Positions 43,638 through 52,747 are shown, counted from the stretch's first letter. The stretch is DNA of 64,000 bases from Streptomyces sp. AV19 (GCF_015999245.1 NZ_JAEAMR010000020.1:69156-133155); one strand, 5' to 3'. The notes: generated by a model from the letters alone, not told the origin. Numbers and translations are program-made.

Positions 43638-44669
43638 TCATGGGGTGACGGAGGTGCGCGGGGTACAGACGAGCTGGAGCGCGCCGCGGCGGGTGTACTG
43701 AGGCCTGACTTGAACGAAGGCGCCGTCTGCGGCGCGCACGGTGAACGCGGCTGGGGTGAGCACCTTGCGGGGCGCGCGCAGGTCGTGGTCGCGGCGACCG
43801 AGGTCCAGCGGCTTGCCACGGCCGGCCTGGCCGGGCAGGCGGAACTTCCAGACCTGGCTGGAGGCGTCGACCATCTCCGCAAGCGGGACGGTAACCCGCC
43901 AGGCGTCGTCGTCGCCGGGCAGGGGCTCGGCGGTGCGCCGCAGCACGCGGCGGTGCCGCGGCTCGACCATCTCCACGACGGGCAGGGAGCCGCGCGTGCC
44001 GGCAGCGGCCGGACCGTGGATGGCGAAGAGCAGGCCGGCCCCGGTGAAGGAGCGCTCGATGCGCAGCACTTCGGCCCGGGACGGGGCGGGGGCAACGGTG
44101 AGCCGCAGCCGACCGGAGATGGCGAGGCCGAGGTGGTGGCGCTGTCCGGTGTACGGGCAGGCGGCACGGGCCCGGGTGGGGCCGGAGAGGCCGGGCGCGC
44201 CGTCGCCGAGCAGGCGCAGGCGCACGGCCGCGGGAGAGGCGTCGAGCTCAAGGGCGAGGGTCCAGCGGCCGGTGCCAAGGGGCAGGCCGCTGATCTCGTC
44301 ACCGAGCAACAGGGTCGCGCTCACGCACGGTCGGCCTGCGTCGTCGCGGTGTGCCCGGGCCTCGGCCCGCAGTTCTGTCGCACCCCGGGTGAGGACCACC
44401 CGGGCGGGGGTGTCGACGGGGGTGTCGGCCGGGAGTTCGGCGTGCAGGTTCAGGGTGTGGCCGTCCAGGACCGCGGCATAGCGGACGCGGGCGGCGGAAC
44501 CGTGGGCCGCAGGCATGAGGGCGGAGTCCACGAGGATGTCACGGCCGGTTGCGACTCCGGCGCGGACACTGTTGCGGACGGCGGCGCCGACCTTCAAAAC
44601 CGGACTGCGGCGAAGGGCGATGTGCGCGGATTTCTTGATCACGCGGAGGGCGTGGCGAGGAGCGGTCAC
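43638..44669 (-). CDS. Hypothetical protein of the Stealth cluster
   Basis: 343-aa protein of no recognised family. After an Arg/Lys-rich start (RHALRVIKKSAHIALRRSP) it is made of beta-rich, Arg/Leu/Ala segments (LNLHAELPADTPVD, GRWTLALELDASP, WRVTVPLAEMVDASSQVWKF) that look like two or three Ig-like sandwiches. The GTG at 44669 lies 7 bases after GGAG. It precedes the GT4-Stealth gene by 43 bp and is probably co-transcribed, so a role in handling the same polysaccharide is likely but unproven. Confidence 0.6.
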   Translation of the reverse strand: MTAPRHALRVIKKSAHIALRRSPVLKVGAAVRNSVRAGVATGRDILVDSALMPAAHGSAARVRYAAVLDGHTLNLHAELPADTPVDTPARVVLTRGATELRAEARAHRDDAGRPCVSATLLLGDEISGLPLGTGRWTLALELDASPAAVRLRLLGDGAPGLSGPTRARAACPYTGQRHHLGLAISGRLRLTVAPAPSRAEVLRIERSFTGAGLLFAIHGPAAAGTRGSLPVVEMVEPRHRRVLRRTAEPLPGDDDAWRVTVPLAEMVDASSQVWKFRLPGQAGRGKPLDLGRRDHDLRAPRKVLTPAAFTVRAADGAFVQVRPQYTRRGALQLVCTPRTSVTP

Positions 44670-45073
44670 GGGCGTACTCCGTGCAGGCTCGGCCGGTGCT
44701 CGGGAGTCATGATCGGGAAGTGCACCCCGACAGGGTAACCAGACCTTCGATTGGAAAAGGAGTGGTTCCGACTGACGATCAGGATCCATTACGGGACAAC
44801 AGGCAAAGGAAAGATCAAACTTTGCGGCAGGCGTTGCGGTCTGCGAATTCTCGCCGTAATGCGTCCACAGTTCCGTGGCAACTCGGCGTCATTTCACGGC
44901 CGTTTCTACGGGCCCCTGGTGATCTCAATGAACATTGCGCCCGGTTGAGCTTCTCTGATACTTGATTAGACACACCTTTCGCTGGCACAGACCGCTTCGG
45001 CATGCCGGGAAGTGAGAGAGCGCCCCTCCGTAGCGCACGGCCGCGGCTCACCACGGGAAGATCTGGAACAGCC
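44670..45073. other. 404-bp divergent intergenic region
   Basis: No gene supported. It is AT-richer than its surroundings and lies between two divergent surface-polysaccharide genes, so both promoters should be here. A 65-codon frame at 44751-44948 begins behind AAAAGGAG but has atypical codon use and no recognisable product; it is not called. Confidence 0.5.
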
Positions 45074-46918
45074 ATGACATCGGAAGCCAAGTCACCACCG
45101 CCCGGACGTGGTGCAGCTCTCGCCCCCGCGGCCTCTGCGAATCCCGAAAAGTCCGGCTTGGTCAGGGCCTACCGCCGCTTGCTGCCCGAGCGCGCCCGGC
45201 GCGCGATAGCCCAGCGGATCTCCGTAGAGACCCGTGGCGCCCTCATGCAGCACATGGCCAACTCGCTCGACTTCCAACAGCGCGGCCAGAAGCTCCGCGG
45301 AAAGGTCCTCCAACGCCGCTACGCCGCCCACTTCGACGAGGCCCTGCTCCGCGTGGTCCTCGTCGACGGCAAGGCCCGCATCGCCCTGGTCGCCCCGGCC
45401 CCTACCCCGCAGGCCGCCCGCGCCGACGCGCTCTCACTCATCTGCACTGCCCTCGAGCACATCGGCATCGCCTACTTCTGCGTCCGCACAGAGCCGGGCG
45501 AGGCCCCCTCCATCGCGGTCTCCGCCGCCGATCGCAGTCGGATCCAGCAGCAGTTGACCCGCTTGTGCCGTCGCATACCCGGTTACGCTGCCCCGGTCGA
45601 CCGCGAGGGTGTCCCCGGCGCTCCGCACCCCGGCTTCGTCCACCACACCTGGCGCCGGCTCCGGTCCGCCTCCGTGACGCGGGTCACCTGGTACCGCACC
45701 GTCGCCGACGGCGAGCTGATCCTGGGTCAGGAGCACGGCGTCGACATCGAGTACTGGAAGCCCGAGGACGGCCCTGAGGGCGCCGTGCTCGCCGCCCCGC
45801 GCCGCAACGTCGTCACCACCGAGGTCACCGCGGACGCCACCCCCGTGGACACGCCCATCGAGCTCTTCACCGGGCCGCTCGCACCCGGCGACGAGGCCAC
45901 GGCCGCGCCCTGCCGCACGGTGCGCACCCGCCCCGAGTTCACCATCCGGCTGCCGCAGGACATCCACTTCCCCATCGACGTCGTCTACACCTGGGTCGAT
46001 GGCGCCGACCCCGCCTGGGCCGAGCGCCGCGCCCGTGCCCTGCACGAGGCCGGCAGCACCCGATCCCATCACGTCGAGGCGGTGAACGCCGCCCGCTTCC
46101 TCAGCCGCGACGAGCTCAAGTACTCCCTGCGCTCACTGCACCAGTATGCCCCCTGGGTGCGCACGGTCTTCCTGGTCACCGATGACCAGACCCCCGCCTG
46201 GCTGGACACCTCCCACCCGGGCATCCACGTGGTCAGCCACAAGGAGATCTTCTCCGACCCCAAGGTGTTGCCAACCTTCAACTCGCACGCCATCGAGAGC
46301 CAACTGCACCACATCGAAGGTCTGTCGGAGCACTTCCTCTACTTCAACGACGATGTCTTTCTCGGTAACCCGCTGACCCCGCGGATGTTCTTCTTCTCCA
46401 ACGGCCTGACGAAGTTCTTCCTCTCCCCCGCCCTCGTGTCGCTGGGCGACCGCAGCCCGGCAGACGCGCCGGTGGCGGCGGCCGCCAAGAACAACCGGGC
46501 CCTGGTGGAGAAACGCTTCGCTACCACGCTCACGCAGAAGATGTGCCACGTCCCGCACGCGCTGCGGCGCTCCGTGCTGGATGAGATCGAGGAGCGCTAC
46601 GCCGAGGCCCACGCGGCCACCGCCGCGGCCCGCTTCCGCAGCCCCGACGACCTGTCGGTCGTTTCCTCACTGCACCACTACTGCGCGTACCACCAAGGCC
46701 GGGCCATACCGTCCGACCTGCGCTACAAGTACATGGACCTGGCCCACCCCAGCACGTCCCGCCGCCTCAACCGGCTGCTGGCCAACCGGGACCTGGACAT
46801 CTTCTGCATCAACGACACGGTGTCCACGGAGAAGGACCTGGAGCGCACGAACGCGCTCATCATCCCCTTCTTGGAGGGCTACTTCCCGGTGCCGAGTCCG
46901 TTCGAGAAGCGGGGCTGA
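45074..46918 (+). CDS. Stealth-family sugar phosphotransferase
   Basis: 614-aa protein with the four Stealth conserved regions: IDVVYTWVDG at ~301, LSRDELKYSLRSLHQYAPWV with FLVTDDQTPAWL, YFNDDVFLGNP, CHVPHALRRSVLDEIEERY and LDIFCINDT. The N-terminal ~290 residues, rich in Arg/Ala, are the less conserved part seen in actinobacterial members; no GT4 domain. The ATG at 45074 has only GGAAC upstream. Divergent from the GT4-Stealth operon; its Stealth half is clearly homologous to that protein but not a recent duplicate. Confidence 0.9.
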   Translation: MTSEAKSPPPGRGAALAPAASANPEKSGLVRAYRRLLPERARRAIAQRISVETRGALMQHMANSLDFQQRGQKLRGKVLQRRYAAHFDEALLRVVLVDGKARIALVAPAPTPQAARADALSLICTALEHIGIAYFCVRTEPGEAPSIAVSAADRSRIQQQLTRLCRRIPGYAAPVDREGVPGAPHPGFVHHTWRRLRSASVTRVTWYRTVADGELILGQEHGVDIEYWKPEDGPEGAVLAAPRRNVVTTEVTADATPVDTPIELFTGPLAPGDEATAAPCRTVRTRPEFTIRLPQDIHFPIDVVYTWVDGADPAWAERRARALHEAGSTRSHHVEAVNAARFLSRDELKYSLRSLHQYAPWVRTVFLVTDDQTPAWLDTSHPGIHVVSHKEIFSDPKVLPTFNSHAIESQLHHIEGLSEHFLYFNDDVFLGNPLTPRMFFFSNGLTKFFLSPALVSLGDRSPADAPVAAAAKNNRALVEKRFATTLTQKMCHVPHALRRSVLDEIEERYAEAHAATAAARFRSPDDLSVVSSLHHYCAYHQGRAIPSDLRYKYMDLAHPSTSRRLNRLLANRDLDIFCINDTVSTEKDLERTNALIIPFLEGYFPVPSPFEKRG

Positions 46919-47028
46919 CAACTCACCCGACGGCTGACGGTACAGCCCGGTTCTGCTCAGTCATGGCTTCGCTCCGCGTTCCTCGCGATGTGGTGCCCTC
47001 TGCTTTCCGGAGGACACCACACGCGGTT

Positions 47029-47796
47029 CTACCGGCCCAGGAGTCCGCTCGCCGCAGCGACTTCCGCTCCGGACAGCGGCACGCCGTCCAGCGGCCCGTC
47101 CTCCTCCGCCCTCGCCAGGATCTCGACCACGTGCAGGTTCCGCATGGCGCGGCCGTCCCTCGCCGACCAGGTGCCGGTGTGCAGCAGACAGGAGCTCTCG
47201 ACGGCGACCACGACATGCGCCCCGGTGTCCAGCGCGCGAGAGCCGTCGTCCCCTCCCCCGGGCGTAGGGAAGTCGCCGCACTCTCCATGAGCCGAGAACT
47301 CGACGAGATCGATACCTTTCACCTGCCGCAGCAGCTCGTACGGACGCTCGCCGGGCCCCGTCGCACGCAGACCGCGGCATGCCCGGTGGTACGCCACACG
47401 GTGCGGGAAGAAAGCGCCCAGGTCCGGCGCTCCCATCCGGTCGGTGAGATATTTCGTCAGCTCGTGCATGCGGGAGGCGATCCCCTGGACATCCATGAGC
47501 AGTCCCAGGTCTCCGACGGAGTCGGCAGCGACCTCGTACGCCTCCGACGGCAGCCCACCGCGCGAGGCGGACGGGACGATGATCTCGTCGTAACCGTCGA
47601 AGGTTTCCACGAAGTGGTGGATCAGTCTGGCCATTTCGTCACGGTGACCGAACTCGGACCGCTTCCAATGACGACAGTCCTGCTGCGCCGGAAGCTCCGC
47701 GTCCACTCCCAGCCGGCGCAGCAGCTTCATGGCCGCCTGCGCGAGGCCGGGATGAAGCATGTCGTCAAGACCGGTCACAAACAACGCGGAGCGCAT
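47029..47796 (-). CDS. LutA-like protein with degenerate CCG motifs
   Basis: 255-aa relative of LutA: the early FVTGLDDMLHPGLAQAAMKL, the LTKYLTDRMG stretch, GAFFPHRVAYHRACRGL and the end NLHVVEILARAE all align. But the cluster-binding CCG motifs are QQDCRHW and HGECGDF, each keeping one Cys of the pair. A normal 4Fe-4S cluster is therefore unlikely. No LutB/LutC partner is adjacent. The ATG at 47796 lies behind AAGGCGAAGACG. A catalytically altered or regulatory paralogue, or a decaying gene. Confidence 0.7.
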   Translation of the reverse strand: MRSALFVTGLDDMLHPGLAQAAMKLLRRLGVDAELPAQQDCRHWKRSEFGHRDEMARLIHHFVETFDGYDEIIVPSASRGGLPSEAYEVAADSVGDLGLLMDVQGIASRMHELTKYLTDRMGAPDLGAFFPHRVAYHRACRGLRATGPGERPYELLRQVKGIDLVEFSAHGECGDFPTPGGGDDGSRALDTGAHVVVAVESSCLLHTGTWSARDGRAMRNLHVVEILARAEEDGPLDGVPLSGAEVAAASGLLGR

Positions 47797-47851
47797 CGTC
47801 TTCGCCTTCCGTTCGCTCTCATGAGAAGCCCATGGGTATCCGTGACGCGGT

Positions 47852-48850
47852 TCAGGAAGCCTGTGCTCCCCCGGCAATAGCCGGTCCGCGACGCCGTTGC
47901 GGCCAGACGAGGCAACAGAAGACCAGGACGATCGCGCACGCGATGAGCGTGTCCACCAGGCGCTCCGCGATCGTGGCCGGGGCTGTGCGCGTCGTCGGAT
48001 GCGCGAGCACCAGCACGATCACGCTGACCAGCGCGGTGTGCAGCGCGTATGCCTTGTCGGTCGCCCCGGGCAGGACGGCTCCCACCAACAGAGCGAGGAG
48101 CAGCAGCGCCCAACCTGCGGGGAGTTGGACCAGCACTGCTGCGGCAAGAACCCCGATGACGGTACCGACCGCCCGGTGCATCGTCCGGGGAACGACCGAA
48201 TCGTCCTCCAGCCTGAAGACGAGCGCCGCGGTGAGCGGCAGCCAGGCGGAGTGGTCCGGGTGGAGAAGGGCGGCCGCCAGTGCGGCGAGAGCCATACAGA
48301 TCGACAGCCGGATGCCGTTCCTCCAGCGGTGCGCGCAGCGCAGATGAGCCGAGAGGGACACACGAGGCGCTGCCTTCGTGGCGCCGGGTCTCCCGGGGCC
48401 CGCCCCGGCGAGCAGCAGAGCCATCGGGACACAGCCCAAGGAGTAGAACAGGACCGCATGCCCCACAGGGACCGAGCCACCGAGGCTGAACCCCATGGCG
48501 GTGAGGACCATCAGCTTGAGGCCGGCCAGCGTGCCGCCGGGACCCCAGCCGGTGAAGAACCCCGCGGCCAGACCCGTAACAGCCATGGCGAGAATTTGGG
48601 CCCAGCAAGCGGTCCCGGCCAGGCAGCCCACCGCCGTGCCCACACAGCCCGCGAGGACCACAGCCGCCAGTCGTTCGCAGCGCAGCACAAACGATCCACT
48701 GCAGTCGGCGTTGATCGAGCACACGGCACCTATGACGACGATCGTCGAACTGGCCGGGCCCGCGCAGACCACGGCGCCGACGAGAGCCGCCGCGAGGACG
48801 AGTCCACTGCGGACCGTCCGATCCCACGGAATGGCACATGTAATGGACAT
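47852..48850 (-). CDS. FUSC/aromatic-acid-exporter-like membrane protein
   Basis: 332-aa integral membrane protein with two halves of hydrophobic helices joined by a loop (~170-200), the second half containing WLPLTAALVFRLEDDSVVPR, TMHRAVGTVIGVLAAAVLV and TIAERLVDTLIACAIVL, the FUSC_2-type pattern. Such proteins export aromatic acids or related compounds. The ATG at 48850 has no Shine-Dalgarno; a TATCAT element ends 6 bp upstream, so the message may be leaderless. Upstream lies the TusA-like gene on the same strand. Substrate unknown. Confidence 0.8.
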   Translation of the reverse strand: MSITCAIPWDRTVRSGLVLAAALVGAVVCAGPASSTIVVIGAVCSINADCSGSFVLRCERLAAVVLAGCVGTAVGCLAGTACWAQILAMAVTGLAAGFFTGWGPGGTLAGLKLMVLTAMGFSLGGSVPVGHAVLFYSLGCVPMALLLAGAGPGRPGATKAAPRVSLSAHLRCAHRWRNGIRLSICMALAALAAALLHPDHSAWLPLTAALVFRLEDDSVVPRTMHRAVGTVIGVLAAAVLVQLPAGWALLLLALLVGAVLPGATDKAYALHTALVSVIVLVLAHPTTRTAPATIAERLVDTLIACAIVLVFCCLVWPQRRRGPAIAGGAQAS

Positions 48851-48918
48851 ATCGACATGATAGATGCATGGTAGATACAAATAGAACGATTGGTCGCGCG
48901 CTTCCAAAAGACGGCGGG

Positions 48919-49269
48919 TCAATGACCGGCAATCGCGCGCCAGGGCGCGTCTTCGCGGGTGGGCCGTGCGTCGGCCGACAGTTGCAAGGCGTACACGCAG
49001 CAATCACCGTGGGCGCCGGGGACAGGACCGAGATATGTGTGACCGGTCAGATGGCACCAGGCAGGCAGATCGAGGGGCGCGGCCGGGTCGGTGGCGACGA
49101 CCTGGATGACGGCGCCGGGCGCGGCATGCCGGATCCGTCCGGCCAGACGGAGCAGAAGCGTCACGCACAGCAGCCCGGTACCGTCCACGACGACGTCGGG
49201 AGACGCGGCAACACCGCCGGCCGCCGCCGTCACCTCGCCTCGACGCAAGGGATGTTCACGGTTCAGCAC
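48919..49269 (-). CDS. TusA-like sulfurtransferase
   Basis: 116-aa SirA/TusA-fold protein: VVVDGTGLLC (conserved Cys), then VIQVVATDPAAPLDLPAW and CHLTGH, the standard TusA pattern. The usual CPxP is CVTL here. The GTG at 49269 overlaps the stop of the phosphatase gene (GTGCTGA), so the two are translationally coupled. An internal GTG near 49227 is an alternative start. Sulfur carrier role inferred from fold only. Confidence 0.75.
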   Translation of the reverse strand: MLNREHPLRRGEVTAAAGGVAASPDVVVDGTGLLCVTLLLRLAGRIRHAAPGAVIQVVATDPAAPLDLPAWCHLTGHTYLGPVPGAHGDCCVYALQLSADARPTREDAPWRAIAGH

Positions 49270-50123
49270 GCGGCCGCCAGCGGGGCCAGCACACGTCGCA
49301 AGGTCGCCTCGTCCCGCGCCGCGCCGAAGGGCAAGGTGTTGCCGCCGGCAATGCGGAACGGTTCGTCGGCGACAGTCGCGCTCACGCCGCCGGCTTCGGC
49401 GACCAGGAGCAACCCGGCGGCATGGTCCCAGGCGTTTTCCCAAGTGAAGGCCACGGCGTCGAGGGAACCCCGTGCCACTTCCAGATAGTCCCAGCCGGAG
49501 GAGACGCAGGGGTGAGACGTGATGTCGCCGGTCGACAGCGCCGCGAGCGTGCGCTTTTGCTGTTCGGTGGTGAAGTCCGGGTGGGTGATGGAGACTTCAA
49601 GATGCTTGCCGGGATCGGGGGAGCCACAGCGCAGCGGCTCACCGTTGAGCACCGCTCCCCCGCCCCGCCGGGCGACGGCCATCAGGCCCAGACCCGGCGC
49701 ATACGTCCAGGAGGCGAGCGACTCCCCACGATGTGCGAGACAAACGAGAGTGGTGAAGCCGAGGTCTCCTTGGACGAACAGACGGGTCCCGTCGATCGGG
49801 TCGACGATCCAGACGGGTTCGTCACCGCTCAGGGCCCCGAGGACACCGGCATCGGCATATACGGATTCCTCGCCCACCACCGCGGATCCGGGCAGCAGGG
49901 CGATGAGCCCGGCCGCGAGACGCTCCTCGGCGATCCGGTCGGCGACCGTCACCAGATCATGCGGACCGCGCTTCTCGGCTATCTCGCCCCCGACGAGCTG
50001 CCGGAAACGAGGCATGGTTTCGGCAGCGGCCACATCATGGATCATTCCTGCCACACCGCTCAAATGGCCCGAACTGAACTCATTGATCACTGGGACATCG
50101 AACCACATCGGGTGAACAACCAT
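49263..50123 (-). CDS. Inositol-monophosphatase-family phosphatase
   Basis: Mg-dependent phosphatase of the IMPase/CysQ/FBPase-like group: GEESV, WIVDPIDGTRLF (metal ligands) and the late WENAWDHAAGLLLVAEAGG. About 286 aa from the ATG at 50123; ATG 50108 and 50150 are also in frame and none has a clear ribosome-binding site, so the N-terminus is uncertain. Coupled to a TusA-like gene, which makes a CysQ-like (PAP) phosphatase in sulfur metabolism attractive, but histidinol or inositol phosphates are possible substrates. Confidence 0.85.
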   Translation of the reverse strand: MVVHPMWFDVPVINEFSSGHLSGVAGMIHDVAAAETMPRFRQLVGGEIAEKRGPHDLVTVADRIAEERLAAGLIALLPGSAVVGEESVYADAGVLGALSGDEPVWIVDPIDGTRLFVQGDLGFTTLVCLAHRGESLASWTYAPGLGLMAVARRGGGAVLNGEPLRCGSPDPGKHLEVSITHPDFTTEQQKRTLAALSTGDITSHPCVSSGWDYLEVARGSLDAVAFTWENAWDHAAGLLLVAEAGGVSATVADEPFRIAGGNTLPFGAARDEATLRRVLAPLAAAC

Positions 50124-50562
50124 CGGTGATCGAACACGATCCAACCACATGGAATAGGGCTTCGTGTATTCCTGAAAGGCGGCGGCCCGATCGCAGGTCT
50201 TCGATACGGGCCACCGCCTGCGGCCTGATAACCCCGGACGCCAACGGGCACGTCCCAACCCGCGCCGTCCTCAGGCCGCACGTACGTCTCTCCCGAGCCG
50301 GAACAGGCAGGGTAAACGTACAGGTGCAGCCCAAGCCGCCGGCCTCCGGAACCGAACCCACCGAAGCGGCAGGGCTGCGTCTTCAACGCTACGCTCCCGA
50401 GTCCCCGGATTTGTAGCCCATAGGTATGCCGAAGCACATTCCTTGGTCGTTTTCCCGGAACTCCCATAGGAGATCTCCCTCTCCCGCGAACCCGGGTTCG
50501 GAAATGTTTCGAATCGGCCCTACTCTGATCCGGTCGCATGGGTGCGAACTTGGAGAACGCGA
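50124..50562. other. 439-bp intergenic region upstream of ctaG copy 2
   Basis: No gene seen. A TACTCT -10-like element near 50521 matches CTACTCT upstream of the first ctaG copy (~12300), suggesting similar promoters. Confidence 0.45.
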
Positions 50563-51555
50563 ATGGATCACAGTGGGCACGGCATGGCCGGTATGGAAGG
50601 CATGACGGGCATGGACGGCATGGTGATGGACATGCCGCCGTTCACCCTGGCGCGGGCTCTGCAGTTCAGCAGTGAACCGTTCTTCATGACCGGCTGTCTG
50701 CTGGCGCTGGCACTGTACGGCTGGGCCGTGCTGCGGCTGCGGCGGCGCGGTGACCGGTGGCCGGTGGGCCGGACGATCGCCTGGGTCCTCGGCGTGCTGA
50801 CCATCGCTCTGGTGATGTGTACGAGGCTCAACGACTACGGCATGGTCATGTTTAGCGTGCACATGGTGCAGCACATGATCATCAGCATGCTCTCGCCGAT
50901 CCTCCTGCTGCTGGGCGCCCCCGTGACGCTGACGCTGCGGGCACTTCCAGCGGCCGGGCGGGGCCGCAAGGGGCCGCGCGAGTGGCTGGTCGCCCTGCTG
51001 CACAGCCGCTACATGCGCATCATCACGCACCCGGCGTTCACGATCCCGATGTTCATCGCGAGCCTGTACGCGCTCTACTTCACCCCGCTCTTCGACCTCC
51101 TCATGCGGAACATGACGGGGCACATCGTGATGATGGTGCACTTCCTCGCCGTCGGCCTGATCTTCTTCTGGCCGATCATGGGCGTGGACCCCGGCCCGCA
51201 CCGGCCCGGCTACGTCATGCGGATGCTGGAGTTGTTCGCGGGCATGCCCTTCCACGCGTTCTTCGGCATCGCGCTCATGATGGCCTCGCAACCGATGTTG
51301 ACGACGTACATGCATCCGCCGGCCTCACTGGGCATCGACGCCCTGTCCGATCAGACAGTGGGTGGTGGAATTGCCTGGGCGTTCAGTGAGATCCCGTCGG
51401 TGGTGGTGCTGTTGGCCCTGGCGTATCAGTGGTATCGCTCCGAGCAGCGGCAGGCGAGGCGCTCGGACCGGGCGGCGGGCCGGGACGGCGACCAGCAACT
51501 CGCCGCGTACAACGCCTACCTGGCCGCGCTCGATACGCACGCACAGAATTACTAG
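50563..51555 (+). CDS. CtaG-type cytochrome c oxidase assembly factor (copy 2)
   Basis: 330-aa membrane protein closely similar to the product of 12345-13325 along its whole length, including the core HMVQHMIISMLSPIL and the FFWPIMGVDPGPHRPGY loop. The N-terminus is again Met/His-rich (MDHSGHGMAGMEGM), for copper. The ATG at 50563 follows GGAG. Differences cluster in the N-terminal tail, around the RNMTGHI loop and at the C-terminus. Located within the 30-kb segment without oxidase genes; perhaps a second copper-delivery protein expressed under other conditions. Confidence 0.9.
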   Translation: MDHSGHGMAGMEGMTGMDGMVMDMPPFTLARALQFSSEPFFMTGCLLALALYGWAVLRLRRRGDRWPVGRTIAWVLGVLTIALVMCTRLNDYGMVMFSVHMVQHMIISMLSPILLLLGAPVTLTLRALPAAGRGRKGPREWLVALLHSRYMRIITHPAFTIPMFIASLYALYFTPLFDLLMRNMTGHIVMMVHFLAVGLIFFWPIMGVDPGPHRPGYVMRMLELFAGMPFHAFFGIALMMASQPMLTTYMHPPASLGIDALSDQTVGGGIAWAFSEIPSVVVLLALAYQWYRSEQRQARRSDRAAGRDGDQQLAAYNAYLAALDTHAQNY

Positions 51556-51718
51556 CCAGTACAGGTGGGGCCAGGTTTGCTTCACACGTGAGTGGCGTAC
51601 GGACGAACAGCCGGCAAGGCTCCCCTGCCGAAGAGTCGGAAATCACCGAGCGGCGAGACATCCGGCCCGACCGCCGGGGAGCCCTGAGGCCGGTTCATCC
51701 AGTGGTCAGGTCAGGCCG

Positions 51719-52747
51719 TCACTGGTCGACGACAACGTCCTGGCCGTTGACGGTCACGTGGCTCATTCCATCGGAGGTTCCACTGGCAACGAAGCCGATG
51801 GTGCAGCTCTGGCCCGGAGCAATGGAAGTGTCATAAGTGGCGGGGTTGGTGGCGACGACGTGGTTGCTGTTCTTCGGCGAGACGAGAACCCCGTCCCACA
51901 GAGAGGACACCGCGTTGCCTTTGCCCATGTCGAAGGCCAGCTTCCAGCCATCGATGGTCTTGTCACCGTTGTTGGTGATGGTGACGTTCTCCTGGTAACC
52001 GGTGCCCCAGTCCCCGGTCTTCTCGAATTTGACCTTGACGCCGCCGGTCGTGGTGGCGTCGGTCGTGGACCGCGTCGACTCGGTACCCTGCTTGTCCACC
52101 GCGGTCACACCGAAGGTGTATTTCGTGCCAGGCTTCAGCCCCTCAAAAACATGGGAAGTGCCATTCGCCGGGCTCTGGCCGACCTTCTTCCCGTCCTGGT
52201 AGACATTGAAGTGATCGACACCCTTGAGCGCCACGGGCGACTCTCGCCACGTGATCACATCCGCCTTGCCGTCCGGGCTGGAGTTGGCTCCGACGATCTT
52301 CGGGGCCTCGGGAGCGGTGGTGACGTCCACAGTGCTCCGGTCCGACTCGATACCGCCCTTGTCGACCGCGCTCACACCGAAGGTGTACTTCACACCCGGC
52401 TTGAGACCTTTGAAGACGTGATCAGGAACGTCCGCCTTGACATCGGGATCGACCACCCGACCATCCTGGTAAACCTTGAAGTGGTCGATATTCTTGCCCG
52501 ATTCCGTCCAGCCGACGAGGGCCATTTTGCCGTCGTCGCTGGATTTCGCAGCATTGATCTTCGGAGCGTCGACCGAACCCCGGATCTGGGTACCGCCCTG
52601 GTTCACCGTGGCGCCGGCAGCAGCAGCCGGCTTGCCGATGTGACCATCGGCGGCGAAAGCAGGACCAGCGACCGCCACGCCGCCAAGAGCGACAAGGGCA
52701 GAAGCGCAGACAGCGGCCAGGTGCCTACTGATAGGTCGTCGATTCAC
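51719..52747 (-). CDS. Secreted Fn3-Fn3-CBM2 protein
   Basis: 342-aa secreted protein: signal peptide 1-32 (AGPAFA), a short Gly/Ala linker, two fibronectin type III domains (residues ~60-145 and ~147-237, each with GLKPGxKYTFGV and a VDK.GxES element) and a C-terminal CBM2-like carbohydrate-binding module (WGTGYQENVTITNNGDK, IDGWKLAFDM, NPATYDTSIAPGQSCTIGF). No catalytic domain. Probably binds cellulose or chitin at the surface or helps a separate enzyme. The start at 52747 is preceded by GAGAGGATTCTTGCT. Confidence 0.88.
   Translation of the reverse strand: MNRRPISRHLAAVCASALVALGGVAVAGPAFAADGHIGKPAAAAGATVNQGGTQIRGSVDAPKINAAKSSDDGKMALVGWTESGKNIDHFKVYQDGRVVDPDVKADVPDHVFKGLKPGVKYTFGVSAVDKGGIESDRSTVDVTTAPEAPKIVGANSSPDGKADVITWRESPVALKGVDHFNVYQDGKKVGQSPANGTSHVFEGLKPGTKYTFGVTAVDKQGTESTRSTTDATTTGGVKVKFEKTGDWGTGYQENVTITNNGDKTIDGWKLAFDMGKGNAVSSLWDGVLVSPKNSNHVVATNPATYDTSIAPGQSCTIGFVASGTSDGMSHVTVNGQDVVVDQ

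Noticed and set aside
44751..44948. 65-codon ORF behind AAAAGGAG in a divergent gap
   Set aside because: Codon use unlike neighbours, no recognisable features, lies where promoters are needed.
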